From CAYYYP01 sp964475985 (GTDB taxonomy: Bacteria; Bdellovibrionota; UBA1018; CAYHWW01), in NCBI GenBank assembly GCA_964475985.1, contig CAYYYP010000025.1, positions 1 to 47,793 on the forward strand: DNA of 47,793 bases, in the 5' to 3' direction. Positions 8,228 to 16,596 of this stretch are shown in pieces. Below the pieces are notes generated by a model. The model saw nothing but the letters and a program-made list of their open reading frames with translations. It was not told the origin of the DNA and did not search any database. Each line of letters opens with the position of its first letter. Positions within the stretch are counted from its first letter, which is position 1. The translations under genes and the position numbers were made by a program.

Positions 8228-9557
8228 CGGTCCCTGGGCTTTCGGCGCTTGGTAGGCCGTAGCGGATGAAATTGATGACAAAGGCGCCGATTCCAAGTGT
8301 GAATACGCAGGCTGCCAGAATCAGACCTAAAAAGTGAACTTCGATTTCCTTTTGAACGGAGAGAAAGTCGATGCCCACCTTACGTTCCAGGTACACCTGG
8401 GCAACCCCGGCCACGGCAAATGCCAGAGTCATGAAGATCATGCCGATATTCGACGCCCAAAATGCAAAAACATTTAGCTTTGTGTCGTGTAAGCGACGAC
8501 CTGTGAGGGTCGGCATGCTGTAGGTGATGATAGCAAGCACGAGCATGGCGTAAGCTCCCCAAAATGCCATGTGTCCATGCATCGCCGTGATGAGTGTTCC
8601 GTGGGTATAGCGATTCACTTGTGGAATCGTATGAGCAAAGCCTAGAAATCCAGCACCAACAAATGACATAATCGAGCAACCGATGGTCCAGGAGAGTGCT
8701 GTTTTGTTGGGGTGGTTGCGCCCACCCTTCTTCATCATCGCGATCGCATAGATTGCCATGCCTAGAAAGGCGAGAGGTTCGAGCGCACTAAAGACGCCGC
8801 CAATCCAAAGCCAATATTTTGGTGTTCCGATGAAGTAGTAGTGGTGTCCCGTGCCGAGAATGCCTGAAAGAAAGGTGAACCCCAAAATCACGTAGAGCCA
8901 TTTCTCAATGACTTCGCGGTCCACTCCGGTGACCTTGATCAGCAGAAACGACAGGATTGCGCCCATGATGAGTTCCCAGACACCTTCGACCCAAAGATGT
9001 ACAACCCACCAGCGCCAATACGAATCCATGGTCTGCGAGTCAGTTGGAATCATCCCGGGCAGATATAAAAGTGCTGCGGCGAGCAGAGCGAAAAATAGAA
9101 CAATGCTTGTGGTCGTGTGACGTTTGGCAATCCAGATCGTTTTTCCAATGAGATAAATAAAAAGCAACACATCGACGACCACTAAATAGTCGAGCGGTCG
9201 TGGAATCTCGAGAAATTTACGGCCTTCCCACCAATTGAAATGAAAACCAATGATAGCGGTCACGCCCACGGCAACAAAAGCACCCAATTGTACATAGGCC
9301 AGTGTCGGGCTGACCAGTTCCTGTTCACATTCTTCAGGAATAATGTAGTACGCCGAGCCCATGAATCCCGCCAAAAGCCACATGACAAGCAGGTTAGTGT
9401 GAGTAGCGCGCGCCGCATGAAATGGGATGAAATTATGTAAGACATCAAATCCCATATGGGCAAAGGCCATGATGAAGCCATAGATGACTTGGAGAGAAAG
9501 CAGCAGCATGCAAACTGCAAAAAAGTAGTAAGCAACCCGTTGTGATTTGTATTTCAT
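8208..9557 (-). CDS. norB: Nitric oxide reductase catalytic subunit NorB (cNOR)
   Basis: Reduces two NO to N2O in the inner membrane, taking electrons from NorC. The 449 aa protein has about 12 membrane helices. Metal ligands correspond to those known in Pseudomonas NorB with a constant offset of 20 in the core: FeB ligands H187, H238 and H239 with E191 (HLWVEGVWE) and E260; heme b3 ligand H327; heme b ligands H53 and H329 (MHGHMAFWGAY). The absence of an N-terminal quinol-oxidase extension identifies the short, cytochrome-dependent form. ATGA overlap joins it to norC. Confidence 0.98.
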   Translation of the reverse strand: MKYKSQRVAYYFFAVCMLLLSLQVIYGFIMAFAHMGFDVLHNFIPFHAARATHTNLLVMWLLAGFMGSAYYIIPEECEQELVSPTLAYVQLGAFVAVGVTAIIGFHFNWWEGRKFLEIPRPLDYLVVVDVLLFIYLIGKTIWIAKRHTTTSIVLFFALLAAALLYLPGMIPTDSQTMDSYWRWWVVHLWVEGVWELIMGAILSFLLIKVTGVDREVIEKWLYVILGFTFLSGILGTGHHYYFIGTPKYWLWIGGVFSALEPLAFLGMAIYAIAMMKKGGRNHPNKTALSWTIGCSIMSFVGAGFLGFAHTIPQVNRYTHGTLITAMHGHMAFWGAYAMLVLAIITYSMPTLTGRRLHDTKLNVFAFWASNIGMIFMTLAFAVAGVAQVYLERKVGIDFLSVQKEIEVHFLGLILAACVFTLGIGAFVINFIRYGLPSAESPGTDVYRGA

Positions 9558-10267
9558 TTCTTTTCTTCTTTCAGCTGCGAGAGAAATGCGGCGAGTTCGA
9601 CAATGTCGGCTTCAGAAAGTGGCAGTTTTGGCATTTTGGAGTCGGGCTTGATCTTCGTGGGGTCTCTGAGCCAGTTCAAGATGTATGCTTGGTCGCGCCT
9701 TGATCCAACTCCGTCGAGCACCGGTCCTATTGCGCCTCCTTGGCCTTGCAAGGTATGACAGGCTATGCACATTTGATTGAAGATTCTAGGGCGGTCGGAA
9801 ACCTTTGCAACGGAGCTCGAAGCAATAGGGGCCCCCGACACGGCCATGGGCATGAGGTCGGGTTTAGGAGGAAAACCATTGAGGTCCATCTCACCGATCC
9901 ACTTCAAGAAGGCCACAAGGTCTTTACGATCCTGCTCAGAAAAGTCATATTTCTGCATTTTGCGCTGACCCGGATACATCGCCTGAGGATCTAAAAGCAT
10001 AGCATCGATGAAGGCTGCTCCGCGTCGTTCGTAGACTTTCGTCAACTCGGGCGCATAGTAGGCTCCTTCGCCTAGCAAAGTGTGGCACCCCATGCAGTTA
10101 TTCTTGTCCCAGAGGTGCTTGCCGCGAATGGCCGACTCCGACAAATTTTCCTTATGCGTCTGGCCTGGAACCCGTTTAATGGTATCAAGCGTCAATAATA
10201 GGAAGGCTCCGCAACAAACAACGGTGCCTACGATGAAGAATCGCTTAGCGGCTGATTTTGATAACAT
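9554..10267 (-). CDS. norC: NorC with an additional C-terminal cytochrome c domain
   Basis: Membrane-anchored cytochrome subunit that feeds NorB. The 237 aa protein has one N-terminal helix (about 10-29), a NorC heme domain (C58MGC61H62, then TLLGEGAYYAPELTKVY) and a second heme motif (C167IAC170H171) with axial-Met candidate M212 in SKMPKL. Ordinary NorC is about 150 residues with one heme, so this is a fusion. The ATG at 10267 is chosen over an upstream in-frame TTG (10276) because the operator and TATATT -10 predict a start point at about 10268, immediately before the ATG. No ribosome site is visible, which fits a leaderless mRNA. Confidence 0.95.
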   Translation of the reverse strand: MLSKSAAKRFFIVGTVVCCGAFLLLTLDTIKRVPGQTHKENLSESAIRGKHLWDKNNCMGCHTLLGEGAYYAPELTKVYERRGAAFIDAMLLDPQAMYPGQRKMQKYDFSEQDRKDLVAFLKWIGEMDLNGFPPKPDLMPMAVSGAPIASSSVAKVSDRPRIFNQMCIACHTLQGQGGAIGPVLDGVGSRRDQAYILNWLRDPTKIKPDSKMPKLPLSEADIVELAAFLSQLKEEKK

Positions 10268-10274
10268 GGAGTTC

Positions 10275-10315
10275 AATATATTAGTCTTTGAAAGCGTTGG
10301 GTATGATCTGGATCA
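10275..10315 (-). promoter_or_regulatory. Crp/Fnr-type operator and -10 box of the norCBQD operon
   Basis: TGATCTGGATCA (10304-10315) is a TGA-N6-TCA operator differing in one base from the one before the nirK operon. On the minus strand TATATT lies at 10280-10275, again 29.5 bases from the operator centre, predicting transcription from about 10268, next to the norC ATG at 10267. The divergent Crp/Fnr gene starts 40 bases from the operator on the other side, so the site could also affect its own regulator. Confidence 0.85.
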
Positions 10316-10355
10316 TATCCGGTACTGAAAATAGAGCCGAAAGTTAAGGCAGCAC

Positions 10356-11090
10356 ATGGAACTCATTAACGACAAAAGTACAAAAGAAGTTCTAAGAGAG
10401 CTACGAGATCTCAAATGCGTGGCTGGTCTGGCCCCAGAGGCGCTGGAGCTTCTCGCGAGCGTTGGCGTAAAACGGGTATTTAAGAGCAGTAGCTACATCT
10501 GGAAAATGGGAGAACCTGGCGAGTTTGTCGCGATCGTAGTTTGTGGCCTGGTAGAAATTCGGCGATTTTCAGGCCGCGATGAAGAAATGAGCATGGGTAT
10601 ATTCGGGCCGTCAGATGTTATCGGACTTTCCGCCGTCATGAACAAGAAGCCCTATCCGGGCAATGCCAAGGTGTTGTCGTCAGGCACGACTGTTTTGAAA
10701 TTTTACTTGCGACCCATTCTATATTCGAAAGATCCCAAAGCTGCTGATTTACATGTTTGGGTTCGCGAGATGTTTCTTCAGCATGAGCAGGTGTTGCGCG
10801 ACAAGATCGACATTCTTAATGCAGGTCGGGTCGAAGATCGCGTGTTTGAATTTTTGAGTCACCTTGTTCGACGATTTGGGCAATATGACTCTAAGGTGAG
10901 TTGCCGAATTCCGGTTAGCCTCACTCGATCGCAGGTCGGTCACATGGTCAATGGTCGTGTCGAGACGATCATTCGCTTGATCAGTCGCTGGCAAAAGGCT
11001 GGGTTGGTGAAGTGGAAGAAGAATGAAATTGTGATCGAAAACTTACCTCTTTTAGAAAAAAGTCTGCGGAGCAATTTTGGACTGAAGTGA
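10356..11090 (+). CDS. Crp/Fnr-family regulator (NnrR/Dnr-like)
   Basis: The 244 aa protein has an N-terminal cyclic-nucleotide-binding-like beta-roll (about 25-140), a dimerisation helix, and a C-terminal Crp-type winged helix (about 160-235) with VSLTRSQVGHMVNGRVETII as recognition region. The N-terminal Fnr iron-sulfur cysteine cluster is absent, so a Dnr/NnrR-type NO sensor is more likely than an Fnr oxygen sensor. It diverges from norC and faces its TGA-N6-TCA operator. AAGG lies 6 bases before the ATG, so unlike norC this mRNA has a normal leader. It probably activates both the nor and nirK units. Confidence 0.88.
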   Translation: MELINDKSTKEVLRELRDLKCVAGLAPEALELLASVGVKRVFKSSSYIWKMGEPGEFVAIVVCGLVEIRRFSGRDEEMSMGIFGPSDVIGLSAVMNKKPYPGNAKVLSSGTTVLKFYLRPILYSKDPKAADLHVWVREMFLQHEQVLRDKIDILNAGRVEDRVFEFLSHLVRRFGQYDSKVSCRIPVSLTRSQVGHMVNGRVETIIRLISRWQKAGLVKWKKNEIVIENLPLLEKSLRSNFGLK

Positions 11091-11216
11091 AGGTCATCGG
11101 AGAGTTCAGTGTTCAAGCGAAGTTCCTCAATAAGTCTTTTACTCAAGACTGTTCGGCCCGGAGTGATCGATTTATACTAGGCAGTATGAGCGTTTCGATG
11201 TCGGATAAGTAGGGCT

Positions 11217-13220
11217 TTAGGCCTCTGGTAAATAGACCTGAAATCTGGCTCCGATAGTTGAATCTAGAAGACGAATCCCGCCGCCATGAGCGTTCGCCAG
11301 ACGTCTCGACATCGCCAGACCTAGACCAGTTCCATTCTCTTTTCCGAAAGACTCAAATGGCTCGAAAAGCCGCGCTTTGATTTTCTCGGAGACGCCAGGC
11401 CCATTATCCGAGATCAAAATTTGCAAAAATGGGTTGAGCTTCGTGGCTCCAATAATTTCAACTTTGACCGATGCTGCCGGGACTCCTTTGCAAGCTTCGG
11501 CGGCATTTCGAATCACGTTCCGCAGCACACGTCTCATGTGTATTGCGTCGATCAACGAAGAAATTGATCGGTCATCTGCGAAAACGACAAGATCAATATC
11601 CCGAAGCATCGGCAATTCACGAAATTCATCAGCGACAGACGATGCAAAGTCGAAGAGGTCTGTGTCCTTTTTGTCGAGCTCAAGCGTTGTCGAGAGTTCT
11701 TTCGCGTACTTCTGAATGGCCTTATTTAAGTCGTAAATCCGCTGCACTTTCGTAGGGAAAACATCAGCAATACTTTTTACGAGTGCCTTATTGTCGGGGT
11801 TTCTCTGAAGTTCTTTACAGGCCATCTCAAGACCTTTCAGTGGCTCCTCAAGGTCGTGTGCGACGCCGACAACCGCGTGATGAATAAGCTCCATCTGCTT
11901 GGTCTGTTCCTGCTCGACGCGAGCTTTCGTGCGTGCGTCGCGGGCGCGTTCAAGAAAAAATACGCCAAAGATCAGGCCGATGACGAACGGATACCATTTC
12001 ACGTAGTAGATACCCGATCCATAGCCGTGAAAAATTACTGAATCATGAATCTGAAAAATGAGTGTCACTGCAAAAAGCGAAATGCAGATTTTGCCGTCCC
12101 AGGTGAAGCGACGTCGAAGTCCAGAATAAAGGCCCATGAGATGGGGAAGGAACAGCAACGGCACAACGATTCTGAGAGTAGAAAAACCAACGTCAAAACC
12201 ACGGCCAAAGTGTGCCCCGTTACCGTCAGCTACGAAGAAAATTAGAAATTGAATGAAAAATGCTGCAAGCGTAAGCGCATAGAGTGGTCGAACCGCTCGG
12301 ACAAACTTTGAGTTGTAATCGAAGTAGCTGGCGACCATTTCGAAGAATGACCAGTCATGGAGAATTCGCAGTGAAAAATGAAGGTAGCCAGCAAAGCCAA
12401 TCGGAAGGTACTCGCGCGGAACTTCGGAAATGCTTAGTAGAAAGCACGACGAAACAAAACCATACCGGATGAATGCCGAAAACTTCGGATCTTTCGCGAG
12501 ATCTGGACCCGCAACTGCGAGCGAGAGTAAGGCGATCATGAAGAGCGCCACGAAACTCAAAACTGGGTTCACAACATTGATGACTGTGAAAACCTGGGAG
12601 AGCCGAAACGCATTTTCAACCGTATAGAGTCCAACGGGCGGTGCGCGGACTCCGGCCTGAGTCTTTTTCAGAGAGTACGCGACAATTAAAAGTTCGTTGG
12701 CCTGGTCACCAGGCTTCAATGAGTCGCGCGAAACTTGAAAATTCACAGGGTAGTGTTTGGCGTAGGTCGCGTTCGGTGGAAACTGGCCGTGTCTGCCAAT
12801 AGTATGGCCGTTGAGTCTTGCTTCGGCGGAGTCACCAATTTCTTGAAAGAAAAATGCGCACGCGCTTCCAGTCTGAATGCAAGTGGCAGGGGCAATGAAG
12901 TGCGTTCTATAGATCGCCCACCCAGTAAAGTTTGTGAGAAGCGACCGAGGAATGTCTGATGGTATGTGAATCGGATTCCAGGCACAGCCAGATGCGTCGC
13001 TATTTGCGGCGACGCAGACTTCCCACTCTCCGGCGAGATTCAGTTCCGGCTTAGGAAGTGCGTTGAACATAGGCACGAACTGGAATGCAAAAAGTCCCAC
13101 GAATGCAAAAGCGAGAATGAAGGCTCCGCCCGTGACGCCACTATTGTCGGTGAGGCGTTGAAGCCAAGTGCGAATAGAAGTCGTGAATTTAGGGCGCGCG
13201 ACTTCCAAAGATGGTTTCAT
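11217..13220 (-). CDS. Membrane sensor histidine kinase with 7TMR-DISM-like sensor
   Basis: The 667 aa protein has one N-terminal helix (about 32-54), a periplasmic jelly-roll-like domain (about 60-220, with GWAIYRTHF and AEARLNGHTIGRHG as in DISM extracellular domains), roughly seven membrane helices (about 225-425), a coiled linker, a HisKA-like box AHDLEEPLKGLE with H near 455, and a HATPase_c domain (LRNVIRNAAEAC, DNGPGVSEKIK, NGTGLGLAMSRRLA). It forms an ATGA-coupled operon with the methyltransferase and diverges from the NtrC-type regulator, its probable partner. The periplasmic domain may bind a carbohydrate-like ligand; the real signal is unknown. Confidence 0.9.
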   Translation of the reverse strand: MKPSLEVARPKFTTSIRTWLQRLTDNSGVTGGAFILAFAFVGLFAFQFVPMFNALPKPELNLAGEWEVCVAANSDASGCAWNPIHIPSDIPRSLLTNFTGWAIYRTHFIAPATCIQTGSACAFFFQEIGDSAEARLNGHTIGRHGQFPPNATYAKHYPVNFQVSRDSLKPGDQANELLIVAYSLKKTQAGVRAPPVGLYTVENAFRLSQVFTVINVVNPVLSFVALFMIALLSLAVAGPDLAKDPKFSAFIRYGFVSSCFLLSISEVPREYLPIGFAGYLHFSLRILHDWSFFEMVASYFDYNSKFVRAVRPLYALTLAAFFIQFLIFFVADGNGAHFGRGFDVGFSTLRIVVPLLFLPHLMGLYSGLRRRFTWDGKICISLFAVTLIFQIHDSVIFHGYGSGIYYVKWYPFVIGLIFGVFFLERARDARTKARVEQEQTKQMELIHHAVVGVAHDLEEPLKGLEMACKELQRNPDNKALVKSIADVFPTKVQRIYDLNKAIQKYAKELSTTLELDKKDTDLFDFASSVADEFRELPMLRDIDLVVFADDRSISSLIDAIHMRRVLRNVIRNAAEACKGVPAASVKVEIIGATKLNPFLQILISDNGPGVSEKIKARLFEPFESFGKENGTGLGLAMSRRLANAHGGGIRLLDSTIGARFQVYLPEA

Positions 13221-14002
13221 GGTTTTCTCGCGACGATGCCCACACTCTCACGACCATCGAGCTGAATATCTTCAGGGAATTCGGGCCGCGCGAAGGTGTG
13301 AGCCTTCTCGACGATGAACCCGGCCTTGGCGAAAACACGAGTCAGCACTTCGGGATCAAGGAAATGCATCTTTGGCGGTAACGAGGCTCCGCGCTCCGGC
13401 GCGATCGCCATCACGTCATCGACAAAGCCCGGCCACGGGTCTCCGGCAGCTCTCCGGGCCTCATAGGTGGGGATGAAGTTCTGAAAGTTCTTGAGATACG
13501 GGGTTTCGGTCACTACGAAGACCTTCCCGCCAGAGGCGAGCCACTTAAATAATACTTGAGCAGAATGTTCTACCGCGGGACCATCGAAGAAGTGCATGAC
13601 CCGACAGATGAGAACAGCGCCGATGGACCCCGGCGCGAAACTCAAACCATCTGGAAACGCTCCCGGAGCCAGCTCTAAACGGCTCCTGGCAGACTCGGGG
13701 GCACGTTCCCTGAGTATATCGAGGTGGCGGGGGTCGATGTCGTTGACGATAACCCTGGCTCCCTTATCGAGAGCTGGGAGGCTCGCGACTCCGTAAGCAG
13801 CGCCAATGTCCAGCACCGGCCCCGGCGCTTTCGGGCTGAAATCGACGAACTCTTTCGAAAACACGTCGAGCGTGGACGTCATAAAACCCATATTATTTAG
13901 GGTCTTCACGAAGCCATTTGGCTCGGCAACGGGCATTTGTATTGAACCTGTGGTAAGCAGTGCCACGCAGGCCACCTTTCTAATTCCGGCAGTGATTAAC
14001 AT
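13217..14002 (-). CDS. Class I SAM-dependent methyltransferase with N-terminal hydrophobic leader
   Basis: The 261 aa protein has a Rossmann methyltransferase core: motif I VLDIGAAYGVASLPAL (about 63-78), motif II VIVNDID (about 84-90), and LICRVMHFFD (about 130-139). Residues 8-26 (RKVACVALLTTGSIQMPVA) look like a signal peptide, which is odd because the cofactor is cytoplasmic. AGAGG upstream of ATG 14002 supports this start; a later ATG at 13936 would remove the leader but lacks a good ribosome site. It overlaps the kinase start by ATGA, so it may modify a signalling partner. The substrate is unknown. Confidence 0.82.
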   Translation of the reverse strand: MLITAGIRKVACVALLTTGSIQMPVAEPNGFVKTLNNMGFMTSTLDVFSKEFVDFSPKAPGPVLDIGAAYGVASLPALDKGARVIVNDIDPRHLDILRERAPESARSRLELAPGAFPDGLSFAPGSIGAVLICRVMHFFDGPAVEHSAQVLFKWLASGGKVFVVTETPYLKNFQNFIPTYEARRAAGDPWPGFVDDVMAIAPERGASLPPKMHFLDPEVLTRVFAKAGFIVEKAHTFARPEFPEDIQLDGRESVGIVARKP

Positions 14003-14067
14003 CTTTGAGCGCCTCTCTTCTACTGTTGTTCGGGCCTTAGAGCAAATGGCGTGCCGAAAAAGGCGTT

Positions 14068-15507
14068 ATGAAGATTTTGGTCGTCGAAGATGATGAGATG
14101 GTCCGTCTCACGGTGAAATCCCAGCTCGAAAACCCCGGAACTGAAATCCCGGTCGGGGGAGTTCCGCATCTTGTGACGGCGGTTGGAACTATGGCTGAGG
14201 CAGAGCGTGTCCTCGATCAGCAGCAGTTCGATTATGCCTTCATTGACCTCAAGATTGATCATGACAGGACGGCGGGCGTTTCCCTTTTAAAAGAGATCGT
14301 TCGTTACCACCCAACCGTCATCCCTATCATGATGACATCCAACAACGCGGATCAGGCCGTCGAAGAGTGCCTGCGCGTTGGAGCCGCAGATTATATCTAC
14401 AAACCATTCGAGGCGCGAATCGTTCACGATCTCATGCGGAAGGCTCGTATCTTTCACCGAATGTTCCGGCACCGAAAGGCTCTTGAACACCAAGCCGGAA
14501 AGAACGCTGTCACGCCCATTACGCTTACCTCGCGTTCGCCAGTCTTTCAGGAAGTATTGGATCGAGCAAAAAAACTCAGGGGCAAAAATTCTTCGATTTT
14601 TCTATCAGGTGAGTCTGGCGTCGGAAAAGATGCGATGGCTCGCTATATCTGGACACTTGAAGAAGATGAGTCACGAGTTTTCATTCCGGTCCATTGCGGC
14701 GCTATTCCAGATGCGCTTGTTGAGAGTGAGCTTTTTGGACACAAAAAAGGCGCTTTTTCCGGCGCAATTGAAAATAAAATTGGAAAATTTGAAGCCGCTG
14801 ACGATGGCGATATTTTCCTCGATGAAGTGGCAACGATGTCACTCGACATTCAGAAGAAATTCTTACGGGTGCTCCAAGACAAGAAGATCACCCCATTGGG
14901 GAGCGGCAATCTTCCGGCCAAGCTAGTGAACATTCGCGTGATTTCTGCGACCAATGAAAACCTCGAAGAATTGGTCGCCGCAAAGCGTTTTCGAGAAGAC
15001 CTTTTGTATAGACTGAAGGTTGTAACACTCATAGTTCCGCCGCTGCGCGAGCGCATGGAAGATCTTGAAGATTTAGTCGCGCTTTTTCTGCGGCAAGCAA
15101 CCTCTTCTCATCGCCGGTTGAGCCAGGACGCCTGGGAACTTTGTCGCAATCATTCGTGGCCGGGAAATGTGCGAGAATTGGAGAATGCCATTACGGTCGC
15201 GGCAGATCTATGCGACGGCGACGAGATTACGGCTACTGATATTCGCCCAGCACTTCAAAAAGAACGCGCCAATAAAAATGGCGCGGCCCTGCCAGCATCT
15301 CAGGCATCAAATGGGCTGCCATTTGGCCTTACCGAAGACAAGATGAAGGGTAATTTCAATGCGCTGACGGAGGAGTTCGAGCAGGCATTGGTAAAGCACG
15401 CCATCGACAAGACCGGATCAGCTCAAGACGCAGCAAAGTTTCTGGGAATCGGTCGAAGCTCACTGAACTACAAGCGCAAGGCGTGGGGCTGGCCTAATCT
15501 CGACTGA
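14068..15507 (+). CDS. NtrC-family sigma-54 response regulator
   Basis: The 479 aa protein has a receiver domain (1-125; D8/D9, phospho-acceptor D60, T90, K112), a sigma-54-activating AAA+ domain (about 150-390; Walker A GESGVGKD 181-188, Walker B DIFLDE 248-253) and a C-terminal Fis-type helix-turn-helix (about 443-475). The sigma-54 contact loop reads GAFSGA (228-233) instead of GAFTGA, a conservative change. It diverges from the kinase-methyltransferase operon. Half-sites (15537-15568) and a sigma-54 promoter (15642-15656) lie directly downstream, so it very probably switches on the conjugation operon that follows. Confidence 0.94.
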   Translation: MKILVVEDDEMVRLTVKSQLENPGTEIPVGGVPHLVTAVGTMAEAERVLDQQQFDYAFIDLKIDHDRTAGVSLLKEIVRYHPTVIPIMMTSNNADQAVEECLRVGAADYIYKPFEARIVHDLMRKARIFHRMFRHRKALEHQAGKNAVTPITLTSRSPVFQEVLDRAKKLRGKNSSIFLSGESGVGKDAMARYIWTLEEDESRVFIPVHCGAIPDALVESELFGHKKGAFSGAIENKIGKFEAADDGDIFLDEVATMSLDIQKKFLRVLQDKKITPLGSGNLPAKLVNIRVISATNENLEELVAAKRFREDLLYRLKVVTLIVPPLRERMEDLEDLVALFLRQATSSHRRLSQDAWELCRNHSWPGNVRELENAITVAADLCDGDEITATDIRPALQKERANKNGAALPASQASNGLPFGLTEDKMKGNFNALTEEFEQALVKHAIDKTGSAQDAAKFLGIGRSSLNYKRKAWGWPNLD

Positions 15508-15536
15508 TATCGCTCTGCGTGAACAGTTTTTGATCG

Positions 15537-15568
15537 TGGTCGCGACCAGATTTTGGTCACGGCGACCA
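15537..15568 (+). promoter_or_regulatory. Candidate enhancer (UAS) for the NtrC-type regulator
   Basis: A 12-bp perfect palindrome TGGTCGCGACCA (15537-15548) is followed by TGGTC (15554-15558) and GACCA (15564-15568), giving four half-sites in 32 bp. They lie about 75-105 bp upstream of the -24 element, the usual place for sigma-54 enhancers. Confidence 0.6.
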
Positions 15569-15641
15569 GATTCTGTCGCCCCTTTCGGCTCCCATCGTGG
15601 CTTTCAAGCTTTGTTCCATATTTATCGCATTCACAAACTCT

Positions 15642-15656
15642 TGGCACAGTCGTTGC
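15642..15656 (+). promoter_or_regulatory. Sigma-54 promoter of the conjugation (T4SS) operon
   Basis: TGGCAC-agtcg-TTGC followed by T is a full match to the -24/-12 consensus; GG (15643-15644) and GC (15655-15656) are ten bases apart. The expected start point is about 15668, upstream of the first small gene at 15692. The adjacent sigma-54 activator gene and half-sites make this the best supported promoter in the window. Confidence 0.9.
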
Positions 15657-15691
15657 TTTAGGGCCTTCCGAGTCTTTCAATAAAAGGGGAA

Positions 15692-15859
15692 ATGCAAATG
15701 AAAACAGGAACAAGATGGTGGCATCGAATTTTGCTGCCGCTATTGGCTTATGCAAAACGGCTTCAACATTTTTTTCAGGAAACCGCTGAACAGGCACGTC
15801 GGCGCGAATTGATGGACGAGCAGAGAACCAAATATTTTTACATGCATCACAGATTCTAA
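15692..15859 (+). CDS. Small basic 55-residue protein, first gene after the sigma-54 promoter
   Basis: ATG at 15692 (alternative ATG at 15698) follows AAGGGG (15684-15689). The product is rich in Arg, Gln and aromatic residues, with TRWWHRILLPLLAYAKRLQH followed by a charged helix (AEQARRRELMDEQR) and YFYMHHRF at the end. It may form an amphipathic helix at the membrane. No family recognised. Position directly behind the promoter and a proper ribosome site support it as a gene. Confidence 0.6.
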   Translation: MQMKTGTRWWHRILLPLLAYAKRLQHFFQETAEQARRRELMDEQRTKYFYMHHRF

Positions 15860-15879
15860 GTGGGGCCTGGGGAGTAAGA

Positions 15880-16074
15880 ATGAGCGAGAGAATTAATTTC
15901 AAAAAACTATTGGAGCAAATCGGGACAGTAGAACTCTGGATGGAGTTGGCCCGCAGACTTAACGTGCGATTCGGAAAAATTCAAATGGCGATCCATGATG
16001 GAAGGCCATCCAAGTACGCAAATCTCGATATTCGGGTAAGTACCGACGAACCCAGCACGACCTTAGAGAAGTAA
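15880..16074 (+). CDS. Small hypothetical protein (64 aa) of the transfer operon
   Basis: ATG preceded by GGGGAG at good spacing. The sequence (KKLLEQIGTVELWMELARRL, then NVRFGKIQMAIHDGRPSKY) suggests a short helical DNA-binding-like protein, although no known family was recognised. It lies 20 bases after the 55-residue gene in the same transcription unit. Confidence 0.6.
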   Translation: MSERINFKKLLEQIGTVELWMELARRLNVRFGKIQMAIHDGRPSKYANLDIRVSTDEPSTTLEK

Positions 16075-16098
16075 GTAATATCCACGGCCCGCTCCCTG

Positions 16099-16221
16099 AT
16101 GCGTTTCTTACGGCGCACTTCGGTGGAGAGCCTAAACATTTTCAAAGATACCCCTACCGTACAGTCGAGCCTCGTTACGACGAAGGCCCGCGACAAAACG
16201 GCGGCGCTTTCAAAGCCGTGA
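16099..16221 (+). CDS. Possible 40-residue ORF
   Basis: An ATG-to-TGA frame encodes a Thr/Lys-rich peptide (MRFLRRTSVESLNIFK at its start). It fills the gap between the 64 aa gene and the sigma-4 gene, but no ribosome binding site is visible and no family is recognised, so it may simply be leader sequence. Confidence 0.2.
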   Translation: MRFLRRTSVESLNIFKDTPTVQSSLVTTKARDKTAALSKP

Positions 16222-16235
16222 ATACGGAGGGGACC

Positions 16236-16529
16236 ATGCCTTTAAATCAAATCAACAGCCGCCGCAGAGTTAACGACAAGCCACTCTTCAATACGCTTGA
16301 TTATTTAGCCGTCCGTCGCGCGATGGACCGGCTTCCGCTCATCGAGAAGCTCGTCATTGAAATGCGTTTCTTCCATGGCTTCTCAATCGAAGAGATCGCC
16401 CGCCTTCTCCGCATCGAGTGGGACGAAACCGATGCGCTCATTGATTCAACTCTATTACTGCTGAAGCGAGAGTGCTGCACAGATTTTGGTTTCGGAGGCG
16501 ACCGCATGTCGTTTCTTGAAGCTGCATAA
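16236..16529 (+). CDS. Stand-alone sigma-70 region 4-like helix-turn-helix protein
   Basis: The 97 aa product contains RRAMDRLPLIEKLVIEMRFF followed by HGFSIEEIARLLRI, the pattern of sigma region 4 and YlxM-type helix-turn-helix proteins. There is no region 2, so it is not a complete sigma factor. The ATG at 16236 is preferred over an upstream in-frame GTG (16218) because GGAGGGG (16226-16232) lies directly before it. Its place ahead of the pilus genes suggests regulation of the transfer operon. Confidence 0.65.
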   Translation: MPLNQINSRRRVNDKPLFNTLDYLAVRRAMDRLPLIEKLVIEMRFFHGFSIEEIARLLRIEWDETDALIDSTLLLLKRECCTDFGFGGDRMSFLEAA

Positions 16530-16596
16530 TACTGATCTGCACCGGCCGGGTTCTGTCGCTATCTACATTTTACGAATTAGTTAATGAGGGGTTTTT

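Noticed and set aside
8227..8296. Extra 23 residues at the NorQ N-terminus
   Set aside because: They overlap norB coding sequence and precede the family-typical start MSIEVPDHSALYY, which has its own ribosome site.
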